From Desulfobacterales bacterium (GTDB lineage Bacteria; Desulfobacterota; Desulfobacteria; Desulfobacterales; Desulfosalsimonadaceae): a stretch of 6,543 bases of DNA. The notes beneath the pieces were generated by a model. It saw only the letters and a list, made by a program, of their open reading frames with translations. It made no database searches and was not told where the DNA came from. The stretch's first letter is position 1, and the number at the start of each line of letters is the position of its first letter. Of this stretch, positions 1 through 5,658 are shown in pieces. The position numbers and the translations under genes are program-made. The stretch is from the NCBI GenBank assembly GCA_007135795.1, contig SLIE01000447.1:1-6543 (forward strand). Reading direction: 5' to 3'.

Positions 1-132
1 CTCATCGCAAAAATGGCTATCAGGCGGGCAGTAAGAACCGCAAGAAGAACAACAAACTTCCAGGTTATTACCGCATTTCTTGCAAAACTTTGCTCCCTGG
101 CGATTATCGAATTTGCATGCTGTACATTTCAC
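1..132 (-). CDS. Double zinc-ribbon protein, N-terminal 44 codons (partial, runs off left edge)
   Basis: The 44 visible codons start with GTG and show two CxxC zinc-binding pairs of one ribbon (VKCTAC, then FCKKCG) followed by the start of a second ribbon (CCSSCGSYC, then HFCDE). This pattern, with the phrase QGAKFCKKCG, is the typical N-terminal zinc ribbon of long cytoplasmic proteins that often continue into a class III adenylate/guanylate cyclase domain with an ATPase/TPR region. The remainder lies outside the window, so the catalytic part is inference only. The GTG start is favoured by a GGAGG six bases upstream and by family alignment, since the first CxxC begins at residue 3. It is the first gene after the GEMM-I riboswitch and its promoter on the same strand, so its expression is probably set by a cyclic dinucleotide. 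Confidence 0.75.
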   Translation of the reverse strand, partial: MKCTACKFDNRQGAKFCKKCGNNLEVCCSSCGSYCPPDSHFCDE

Positions 133-138
133 CGGCCG

Positions 139-143
139 CCTCC
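139..143 (-). promoter_or_regulatory. Shine-Dalgarno site fixing the GTG start of the zinc-ribbon gene
   Basis: GGAGG on the minus strand lies six bases before the GTG at 130-132. No ATG in frame has comparable spacing, so this site decides the start codon. Confidence 0.7.
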
Positions 144-339
144 GGGTTGAAAGGATTTATTTTACATATTCGACCCTTAAACTAAGGCTTTTTGGTTTCT
201 GCAGTCATATTTTTATTTGCTAAAGCGTTTGAGCAACCTTTTTTAAATTCGGTAGGTTCCTACAATTGACATTGTCTGTTGCCGATGCTCCCCCCACATG
301 CCACATCCCAGGGTAAGTGAAGGTGTCAGAAACCTAATG
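144..339 (-). other. Untranslated leader between riboswitch terminator and zinc-ribbon gene
   Basis: This stretch of about 200 nt separates the riboswitch terminator from the GTG gene. I see no ORF with a ribosome binding site on either strand and no convincing second promoter. The simplest reading is a long 5' leader that is transcribed only when the terminator is bypassed. Confidence 0.45.
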
Positions 340-374
340 AAAAAGCCGAACTACCATCACAATGGCAGTCCGGC
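340..374 (-). terminator. Intrinsic terminator forming the expression platform of the GEMM-I riboswitch
   Basis: Read on the minus strand, bases 374-362 pair with 357-345 in a 13-bp stem with two G-U wobbles and a four-base loop (358-361), followed at once by five U (344-340). The 5' arm contains AGCCGG and CUGCC, which also form the 3' strand of the aptamer's P1 and P1-proximal core. Ligand-stabilised aptamer and terminator are therefore mutually exclusive, the arrangement expected of an ON switch. Confidence 0.85.
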
Positions 375-425
375 TATCTGAGGACCCGTGACTTTCCGTC
401 CCAACCTCACGATTGGTTTGGCTTT
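364..425 (-). promoter_or_regulatory. GEMM-I (cyclic-dinucleotide) riboswitch aptamer
   Basis: The minus-strand RNA matches the GEMM-I core in order: CAAACC (420-415); a hairpin CCAAUC-GUGA-GGUUGG with a GNRA loop (416-401); GGGACG then AAAG (402-392), where the middle A (394) corresponds to the intercalating A47 of the Vibrio Vc2 aptamer; ACGGGUCC (389-382), contributing the receptor helix; and AUAGCCGG followed by UGCC (377-364). GEMM-I RNAs bind c-di-GMP, or 3',3'-cGAMP when position 20 is A. Here the base aligned with position 20, just before CAAACC, is C (421), and the base aligned with C92 is C (365). Ligand choice is therefore uncertain. The aptamer begins within a few bases of the predicted transcript start and controls the zinc-ribbon gene downstream. 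Confidence 0.85.
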
Positions 426-436
426 ATCATAATCTT

Positions 437-465
437 TATATAAAAAAAAAAAATCCGGTTGTCAA
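437..465 (-). promoter_or_regulatory. Sigma70-type promoter of the riboswitch transcript
   Basis: On the minus strand a perfect -35 TTGACA (465-460) is followed 17 bases later by TATATA (442-437); TATAAA (440-435) is an alternative -10 at 19-base spacing. The spacer is dominated by a run of twelve T. Transcription would start near 430, about five bases before the aptamer, which supports both calls. Confidence 0.75.
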
Positions 466-505
466 ATATCTGGGGTATTTTTTTTTAAAACATTGAGCTC
501 GGCAA

Positions 506-522
506 AATGCACATGCGGCTAT
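506..522. repeat. Copy 1 of a 17/18-bp near-perfect direct repeat (partner 4123-4140)
   Basis: This copy reads AATGCACATGCGGCTAT. The copy at 4123-4140 differs only by one extra C after AATGCAC. The flanks show no similarity. The pair brackets about 3.6 kb that includes the histidine kinase and the sensor-kinase remnant. Confidence 0.45.
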
Positions 523-575
523 CTGTACGTAATAAATTGACTTGAGACCATTCTGCGCTCAAAGAGTCATACAAG

Positions 576-606
576 CCTGTTTTTTCTATAAACCAGAAAA
601 AGGAGG
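576..606 (+). promoter_or_regulatory. Hairpin sequestering a Shine-Dalgarno sequence
   Basis: Bases 576-587 pair with 595-606: seven Watson-Crick pairs next to the loop, then one U-G wobble, one G-G mismatch and three more pairs, closing a seven-base loop (588-594). The AGGAGG at 601-606, which serves the 15-codon ORF at 612, lies wholly within the 3' arm. On RNA of this strand the ribosome site would be occluded when folded. The stem is mostly A-U and so easily melted. Confidence 0.4.
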
Positions 607-611
607 TAGAT

Positions 612-659
612 ATGAACCTTAAACTTATAAGGGTCGAGATTGCTGCGTTCCGAAGGTAA
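612..659 (+). CDS. 15-codon ORF with a strong ribosome binding site; leader peptide or truncated gene start
   Basis: AAAAAGGAGG ends five bases before an ATG that opens the reading frame MNLKLIRVEIAAFRR followed by TAA. I do not recognise the peptide. The quality and spacing of the Shine-Dalgarno sequence are far better than expected for random intergenic DNA, which is the only evidence for translation. It converges on the 3' end of the histidine kinase 45 bp away. It may be a leader peptide, a small protein, or the surviving first codons of a gene whose remainder was lost when the kinase region arrived. No clear promoter was found; a TTGACT at 537-542 has no good -10 partner. Confidence 0.3.
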   Translation: MNLKLIRVEIAAFRR

Positions 660-704
660 ATATTTAGCAGAGAATCTTCTCATCTCCCATGCCAGGTCAC
701 ATGC

Positions 705-3497
705 CTAATCCTGCTTGAGCACTTCCCGCACTTTGACCGCCAGGTCTTTCAGTGAAAATGGCTTCTGAATGAATTGCACCCCCTCGTCAAGCACCCCGTG
801 GTGGGCGATGACATCAGCCGTATAACCTGACATGTAAAGTGTTTTTAGGCAAAGACGAGCTTGGGTCAATTTGAGTGATAAATCCCGCCCGTTCATTCCA
901 GGCATGACCACATCGGTTATCAAAAGGTGTATTTTCCCATCATGTGCTCTCGAAAACCGCAACGCTTCAGATGGGGTTCCAGCGGTATGAACGGTGTACC
1001 CCAGTCTTTCAAGCATCTGCCTGGATATCTCCAGAATAGCCTTTTCATCTTCGACAACCAGGATGATCTCCGTTCCCGTGGGCATTTTCTCACTGGATTC
1101 GCTTATAGAGTGCAAAGAGGGTTTTTTCGTTTCATGGGAAGGAAAGTATATTTTAAAGGTGGTCCCTTCTCCGGGTTCACTGTATACGCTTACAAACCCT
1201 TTGTTCTGCTTGAGAATGCCGTAAATCGTGGACAGGCCAAGGCCGGTTCCCTTGCCGATTGCCTTGGTCGTAAAAAACGGCTCAAACAGTTGGTCCTTAA
1301 CCTCTTTTTCTATTCCGTGGCCATCGTCGCTGACTGCCAGCATTACGTACCGCCCCGGAATTGCCTCCGTAAGAGTCTTGCAGTACTCTTCATCAACGAT
1401 TGTATTTTTCGTCTCTATGGTCAATTTGCCCACATCGGATATGGCATCCTGCGCATTTGCAGCGAGATTAGCCATGACCTGGTCCACTTGGGAGGGATCT
1501 ATCTTCACAGGCCACAGGTTTCTTCCGGGATGCCACGCAAGATCAATGTTTTCACCGATCAAGCGCTGGAGCATTTTCAGCATGCTGAAAATGGTGTCGT
1601 TTAAATCAAGCAGCACCGGGCTGATGGTCTGCTGCCGGGCAAAAGCTAGTAATTGTCGTACGATATCTGCGGATTGCTTTCCTGCGGTGTGGACTTCCTG
1701 AATCATTTCCCGGAGGGGGGTTGAAGAGTCCATCATCTCCATGGCCATCTCGGCATAGCCGTTGATGATGGCAAGCTTGTTGTTGAAATCATGTGCCACC
1801 CCGCCTGCCAGACGGCCTACGGATTCCATTTTCTGGGCTTGATTGAGTTGGGATTGAAGTTTTTCACGTTCCTTTTCGTCCTGCTTGCGCTTCGTTTCAT
1901 CATAAAACATGGACAGCATCACCTGCTTTCCGTCTATCGTAATGAACTCGGCAGACCATAACAACTTGAGGTGCTTGCCGCTGCTGGCTCTATAGGTCAC
2001 GGGTTCATCCCTGAAAAAGCCCTGTGTCTTGAGTTTTCGGGAAAACCGTTGGCGCTCCTTCGGATCGATATACATGCCCAGTTCAATGGTGGTCCGGCCG
2101 ATTACTGCCTCTTTGGTGTAACCAAGCATTTCCAGCCATCGCTTGTTCACATCAATCAGCTTTCCCGTGTCCGTATCAGAGATTGCCTGGGGCGCTGGGC
2201 TGGAATTAAAAACCTTTAAAAAGCGTCTTTCACTGGATTTCAATTCAATCGTCGCCTCCCGGCGCTCCTCCAGGACACCAAGTGCGGACGCGAGAATCCC
2301 CAGCAGCTTTTCGTCTTCCTGGGTGATTGCGACGTTCGTTTGAAATACAACGCAAAGAGATCCGATTGCAGTGTCCCGGTGGTAAACCGGGTGTCCGACA
2401 TACGTTTCGAGCCCGAAACGAAGTACATTGGGGTCGGTTATGGCATACCGGGTTTGCGAAAGATTGTGTACCAGGAGAATCCCGTCGGCGGCATTTTTTA
2501 TAACATCATAGCAGAGATGGCCGTCCGGCTTGTCCCGCGGGTTATAATCCGGTGGGGTTCGCCAGCGGCCGACCGAGCAGAGCATGCCTTCATCCAGGCG
2601 GTTATATATAGCGCAGGTGGCGTCCATCAGATCACCGCAAAGCATTGTTAAGCGCTCTATGTTGGCATCAATGTCATCGCCAAGCTGAAACAAGGCCTCA
2701 TTGAGCCTGGCAAGTCGGATTTCCGCTTTTTTCCGATCGGTAATGTCTATGAACTGACAGGCGAACTGATTCGGAGCCGGCCGAAAAACATTGACATCCA
2801 AGTATCTGTCTACCTCCCCGGAATAAGTTTCAAAGCGGGCGGATATCCCTGTCAGAGCCACACCCCCAAAGAGGGCAATCGAGTCCTTCCTGGTGGCCGG
2901 AAAAATCTCCAGAGCCGTTCGGCCGACGATATCATCCGCTGCCATTCCCGTCATGGATTCGTAAGCCGGATTGACATCAAGGAAGCGGTAGTCTACCGGC
3001 TCCCCCGCTTCATTACAAATAACCTCGTTAAGAGAAAAAGCGTTGAGCATCTCGCGGAAAAGCGTTTGATATTTTGCCTCTGCGTTTTTCCTCTCGGAGA
3101 TATCGGTCGTAAATCCCTCGTAATGGGTGATATTGCCATCTGAATCTCTTACAGCGCGGGCATTGGTCGACACCCAGTAAACAGAACCGCTGCGGTGGAC
3201 AAGCTGGTATTCAAAATTAGTCAGTTCACCATGTTTTTTCAGCAGCCGTTTGAATTCTTTTCTATACGCCGCATTAGCGTAAAGCTGCTTGTCAAAATCG
3301 GTTATGGAACGGATGAGATCATCCGACGTTTCATAACCGTACATCCTTGACAGGGCTGGATTGACCGATAGAAAACTGCCATCCGGAGTCGATGTAAATA
3401 TTCCTATGGGAGCGTTCGTTAAAATGTCCATGCTGCCACAAGAACAGCATCCAACTGGCTGATCCCCTGTTTTTTTTGAGGACTTTTTTTCAGACAT
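705..3497 (-). CDS. Soluble hybrid histidine kinase, PAS-PAS-GAF-PAS-HisKA-HATPase-REC
   Basis: This 930-residue protein would autophosphorylate on a histidine and pass the phosphate to its own receiver domain. Approximate domains are PAS 26-136, PAS 143-258 (ending DITDRKKAE), GAF 262-412, PAS 424-540, HisKA 557-624 with phosphoacceptor H569 in GGVAHDFNN, HATPase 664-787 and receiver 811-927. In the ATPase I see the N box around N681, G1 box DDGHG at 724-728, F box LFEPFFTT and G2 box GKGTGLGL. In the receiver, the acidic pair is E816/D817, the acceptor is D862 (TDVVMPGMNG), with S890 and K912. There are no transmembrane segments or signal peptide, so it senses inside the cell. Cysteines 17, 18 and 20 cluster before the first PAS. 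The ATG has only a weak AAGG 13 bases upstream; the lysine-rich MSEKKSSKKT still looks like a natural N-terminus. No response regulator or phosphotransfer gene is adjacent, so output and stimulus are unknown. Confidence 0.93.
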   Translation of the reverse strand: MSEKKSSKKTGDQPVGCCSCGSMDILTNAPIGIFTSTPDGSFLSVNPALSRMYGYETSDDLIRSITDFDKQLYANAAYRKEFKRLLKKHGELTNFEYQLVHRSGSVYWVSTNARAVRDSDGNITHYEGFTTDISERKNAEAKYQTLFREMLNAFSLNEVICNEAGEPVDYRFLDVNPAYESMTGMAADDIVGRTALEIFPATRKDSIALFGGVALTGISARFETYSGEVDRYLDVNVFRPAPNQFACQFIDITDRKKAEIRLARLNEALFQLGDDIDANIERLTMLCGDLMDATCAIYNRLDEGMLCSVGRWRTPPDYNPRDKPDGHLCYDVIKNAADGILLVHNLSQTRYAITDPNVLRFGLETYVGHPVYHRDTAIGSLCVVFQTNVAITQEDEKLLGILASALGVLEERREATIELKSSERRFLKVFNSSPAPQAISDTDTGKLIDVNKRWLEMLGYTKEAVIGRTTIELGMYIDPKERQRFSRKLKTQGFFRDEPVTYRASSGKHLKLLWSAEFITIDGKQVMLSMFYDETKRKQDEKEREKLQSQLNQAQKMESVGRLAGGVAHDFNNKLAIINGYAEMAMEMMDSSTPLREMIQEVHTAGKQSADIVRQLLAFARQQTISPVLLDLNDTIFSMLKMLQRLIGENIDLAWHPGRNLWPVKIDPSQVDQVMANLAANAQDAISDVGKLTIETKNTIVDEEYCKTLTEAIPGRYVMLAVSDDGHGIEKEVKDQLFEPFFTTKAIGKGTGLGLSTIYGILKQNKGFVSVYSEPGEGTTFKIYFPSHETKKPSLHSISESSEKMPTGTEIILVVEDEKAILEISRQMLERLGYTVHTAGTPSEALRFSRAHDGKIHLLITDVVMPGMNGRDLSLKLTQARLCLKTLYMSGYTADVIAHHGVLDEGVQFIQKPFSLKDLAVKVREVLKQD

Positions 3498-3555
3498 ATT
3501 GATTAAATTACCTTGTAAAAGATACTACTTGTACTCCCGCAAACCGTTTACTTCG

Positions 3556-3909
3556 TTACGGGATGGACTCCAGTTTCTGGACCTGCGCGAGCTGGCTTTC
3601 CAGGTTTTTTCGGTGGGCGATGTACGCTCCCATGATCAGAAGGCCGGAGACTTTGTTTTTGTCATTGAAAACAGGCTCAGGGTAATATAAGCACAACCCC
3701 CCTTGCTGCGTCCGGGATCAATAGATTTTGCTGGAGCGCCGACAGGTGTTGATCCCTTCCTGCACTTCCCGAAAATCTCATTCTATGGAGAAATCCCAAA
3801 AGTTCCGGCCTGTAGCCCCCATCGCTTTGCTTGTTCGCGGATTTGCTCCGGTCGGGGAATGAGGTGGAATTGGATTGCATTCGGGGGTTGAATTTCTTTC
3901 ATCTGTCAT
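3556..3909 (-). pseudogene. Remnant of a PAS-type sensor histidine kinase with two in-frame TGA codons
   Basis: An ATG at 3907-3909, with GGAG six bases upstream, opens a frame that stays in register for 118 codons up to TAA at 3556-3558, interrupted by TGA at 3778-3780 and 3718-3720. The last part reads like the end of a PAS domain and the linker into a kinase: LYYPEPVFNDKNKVSGLL, then MGAYIAHRKN, then LESQLAQVQKLESI. In intact kinases this last phrase runs straight into a HisKA domain (G-Q/R-L-A-G-G/A-I-A-H). Here it ends in P-stop and the whole catalytic half is absent. Both TGA codons sit where a tryptophan would read naturally, consistent with TGG to TGA mutations, but this cannot be shown here. 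The true gene was longer and is certainly not functional as a kinase. It lies 58 bp upstream of the intact kinase on the same strand. Confidence 0.6.
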
Positions 3910-4194
3910 AACGAGCTCCAGGGATGGTTAGGCCAACAAGTCTCTTGGGAATATGCACATGAAAGGCTCTTGATAGGGCTCATTATAAACCCTTGGACAC
4001 CTTGCATGGTTGAACATCTTGGGATCAAACAAATTTTTTACGACATGAATGATTATGCTATTGATACATGAACCGATTCCGAGTTGCAATCGTAATTTGT
4101 GACATCTTTGCCGAGGCGCTTTAATGCACCATGCGGCTATTCCCCGACAGTTATGCGGTCGCCTGACCGGTAAAACATTCCGATCTCAATATGT
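3910..4194. other. Gene-free stretch between kinase remnant and recombinase remnant
   Basis: I find no ORF with both a start signal and recognisable protein sequence on either strand. A TATAAT lies on the minus strand near 3981-3986 but has no convincing -35. The stretch contains the second copy of the direct repeat (4123-4140) and a small perfect hairpin, CGGTC-GCCT-GACCG, at 4156-4169. Otherwise I see nothing definable. Confidence 0.4.
4123..4140. repeat. Copy 2 of a 17/18-bp near-perfect direct repeat (partner 506-522)
   Basis: This copy reads AATGCACCATGCGGCTAT, which is the 506-522 copy plus one C. It lies about 95 bp beyond the 3' end of the recombinase remnant, a place where attachment-type sequences are sometimes found. 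That role is only a guess. Confidence 0.45.
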
Positions 4195-4226
4195 AAAACC
4201 GGGGCAATATAAAACTTCCCCGGTTT
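4195..4226 (-). terminator. Intrinsic terminator downstream of the recombinase remnant
   Basis: AAACCGGGG (4196-4204) and CCCCGGTTT (4218-4226) form a perfect 9-bp inverted repeat with a 13-base loop. On the minus strand the stem ends in UUUU. It begins nine bases after the recombinase stop codon, the usual place for a terminator. The A/U flanks could allow weak activity in both directions. Confidence 0.6.
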
Positions 4227-4234
4227 CATGCTTA

Positions 4235-4531
4235 TCAGCTGAAAATATTATCCACCCACCTGCTGACTTCATCGTCACTGACTTTCCCGAGATATCGCTG
4301 GGTCGTGGAAAGATTGGCATGCCGGAGAATCATCTTGCTTACGATTTCAATCGGCGCCTCAGCCTTGCTTGCATAAGTTGCCGTATGTCGCCGAAGAGCA
4401 TGGGGACTGAGCTCGATACCTATAAGCCGGTCAGCCTTTCTGCACAACCTGGGTATCACCACGCTGGCAAGGCGTGAGGCGATGAAAAAGCGGACATATA
4501 CCTTATATGTGAGCATTTTGAAGAGCCTCAC
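4235..4531 (-). pseudogene. Tyrosine recombinase (phage integrase family), C-terminal catalytic fragment
   Basis: The 98-codon frame carries the C-terminal active-site block of tyrosine recombinases: LSPHALRRHTATY gives the H44-x-x-R47 pair, and ILRHANLSTTQRY gives H71 and the nucleophile Y80, followed by LGKVSDDEVSRWVDNIF, a tail common in integron- and phage-type integrases. Intact members are about 280-400 residues with an N-terminal core-binding domain and a first catalytic Arg; both are missing. Similarity seems to begin near residue 18 (IASRLASVV), so the GTG at 4529-4531 is merely the edge of the open frame. A 7-bp perfect inverted repeat (4494-4500 with 4504-4510) lies near that breakpoint. 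Lacking Arg I and the beta-hairpin Lys, it cannot catalyse recombination. Its terminator (4195-4226) survives. Confidence 0.8.
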
Positions 4532-4553
4532 AGCGCCGCCAGAGGGTGTTAGA

Positions 4554-4751
4554 CTATTTTGAGTTAGCTTGAGGACAATTTACTAAACGGTTGACGGTTT
4601 CGATCAGTACGGTCCTGTGCCAGGCGATGCCGTCAAAATATTTGCCCCAGATGTTATAACGAGTGCCGTCATGTTGACGCCAGACCGCCATAGCGTCGCC
4701 GGTGCCATCCATAGCGATTTGAGGACTTCTCGCATCGCCTGCATTATCGTC
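4554..4751 (-). pseudogene. Fragment of a beta-propeller-like repeat surface protein
   Basis: A 65-codon frame between two TAG codons has no start codon with a ribosome site, but carries a highly typical repeat unit: DNAGDARSPQIAMDGTGDA, then MAVWRQHDGTRYNIW, then YFDGIAW and VLIET. Large secreted or surface proteins of many environmental bacteria repeat this unit of roughly 50 residues (SPQ-A-D-G-A-AVW-DG-NIW-FDG-W-IET). Here one unit and the beginning of the next junction remain, after which the sequence loses resemblance (VNRLVNCPQANSK). It is a relic, or a piece carried by rearrangement. Which parent protein it came from, and where, cannot be told from this window. Confidence 0.6.
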
Positions 4752-4975
4752 CTAAAATACAAGATATCGCAGTCAGCCGGGAGCGCGTTCGCCTGATACG
4801 GAAGCAAGTCCAGAGAGGATTGCCAGAATCAAAGTGCAAAATTCAATAGGCCCGGGAATACTGCCAGGGTTTGCAAGTATGGCGTTGATACCACACTTTA
4901 AATCTCATGTGGGATTGCTATGGTGTCGCTGATTTTACCAAGATGCCATTGGCTGGTCGATAAAAAGGGGGAATT
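4752..4975. other. Gene-free stretch upstream of the isochorismatase-like gene
   Basis: No reading frame here has a plausible start signal and recognisable product. A minus-strand frame at 4773-4904 encodes a short hydrophobic run but lacks a start site. The stretch may contain further decayed sequence of the neighbouring repeat protein, but I cannot support that. Confidence 0.35.
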
Positions 4976-5004
4976 TTGTGTATTTATGGTTATATTTTTA
5001 AAAT
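4976..5004 (+). promoter_or_regulatory. Possible promoter of the isochorismatase-like gene
   Basis: TTGTGT (4976-4981) and TAAAAT (4999-5004) are separated by 17 bases in an A/T-rich region, about 100 bp upstream of the ATG. The -10 fits well; the -35 matches only its first three bases. This is the best candidate upstream of the gene. Confidence 0.35.
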
Positions 5005-5106
5005 GATACCTACCTCAAACCAACTAAGCGTTTTGTTTGTATGTCCATTACGGCACCTATTAATTGTTCGGCTACATTGTCCAAGCAAAAAAGGAGGGAA
5101 TGACTA

Positions 5107-5658
5107 ATGAAACGAGCGCTCTTGGTTGTCGATGTGCAGAATGAATATTTTTCCGGCCGGCTCCCTATCATTCATCCTCAGGGACACTTGAGCAATATTC
5201 TGCGGGTCATGGATGCTGCTGCAAAACGGGATGTTCCTTGTGTAGTGATCCAACATACCTTTTCCCAGCCCGACAAGCCATTCTTTCAGCGTGACACACC
5301 GGAGTGGGAGCTTCATCCCGAAGTAAGGGAGCGCCCACATAGCCTGTGGGTTGAGAAAACTCTGCCAGGGAGTTTTACTGGCACCGAGTTGGAATCTTGG
5401 CTGCGCCAGCAAAATATAGATACGGTAGCGATTGCCGGTTATATGACGCATATGTGCTGTGACACTACAGCGAGGCAGGCGGTACATCGGGGCTTTAACG
5501 TGGAATTTCTGAGTGACGCTACGGGGACGCTGCCCCTTGATAATTCTGCTGGGCAGGTCACTGCCGAGGAACTGCAGCGTGCCATTTTGTGTGCCCAACA
5601 GATGCTCCTCAGCGAGGTTCTCAGCACGGACATATGGTGCAACCAAATTGGGGCATAA
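5107..5658 (+). CDS. Isochorismatase-fold cysteine hydrolase
   Basis: This 183-residue cytoplasmic protein belongs to the isochorismatase/nicotinamidase superfamily, whose members cleave amide or ether bonds of small molecules. The catalytic triad is visible: D9 in [12 protein letters not shown]84 in [10 protein letters not shown], and nucleophile C117 in [15 protein letters not shown]. The length is normal for single-domain members. True phosphatase-type enterobactin isochorismatases carry an extra carrier-protein domain, which is absent here, and there are no siderophore genes nearby. The substrate could be a nicotinamide, carbamate or other amide and cannot be assigned. The start is secured by AGGAGG at 5092-5097, nine bases before the ATG. 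The gene stands alone: the nearest intact genes are on the other strand, and no terminator is evident after it. Confidence 0.92.
   Translation: MKRALLVVDVQNEYFSGRLPIIHPQGHLSNILRVMDAAAKRDVPCVVIQHTFSQPDKPFFQRDTPEWELHPEVRERPHSLWVEKTLPGSFTGTELESWLRQQNIDTVAIAGYMTHMCCDTTARQAVHRGFNVEFLSDATGTLPLDNSAGQVTAEELQRAILCAQQMLLSEVLSTDIWCNQIGA

Noticed and set aside
274..300. Possible sigma54 promoter (GG-N10-GC spacing) on the minus strand before the zinc-ribbon gene
   Set aside because: Only the GG and GC bases fit; the rest of the -24/-12 consensus is absent.
194..334. 8-bp inverted repeat (GGTTTCTG at 194-201, CAGAAACC at 327-334)
   Set aside because: The arms are short and about 125 bases apart; this is expected by chance in A/T-rich leader DNA.
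516..525. A second GEMM-like core, CAGATAGCCG on the minus strand
   Set aside because: Only ten bases match the riboswitch 3' region. The CAAACC and GGGACG...AAAG elements are absent upstream, so it is not an aptamer.
927..1604. 225-codon plus-strand ORF opposite the kinase
   Set aside because: It mirrors the HisKA/HATPase/REC coding region of the kinase, whose motifs are unambiguous, and shows no domain of its own.
3718..3780. The two in-frame TGA codons as selenocysteine or recoded tryptophan
   Set aside because: The intact kinase uses TGG for tryptophan, no selenocysteine insertion hairpin was evident after the TGAs, and the gene lacks its catalytic half. Decay is the simpler reading.
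3677..3880. 67-codon minus-strand ORF across the kinase remnant
   Set aside because: It is a different frame from the one that carries the kinase linker sequence and has no ribosome site.
4773..4904. Minus-strand frame with a hydrophobic stretch resembling a C-terminal sorting signal
   Set aside because: There is no start site and no preceding protein. The PGPIE plus hydrophobic run is too weak a match to PEP-CTERM-type signals.
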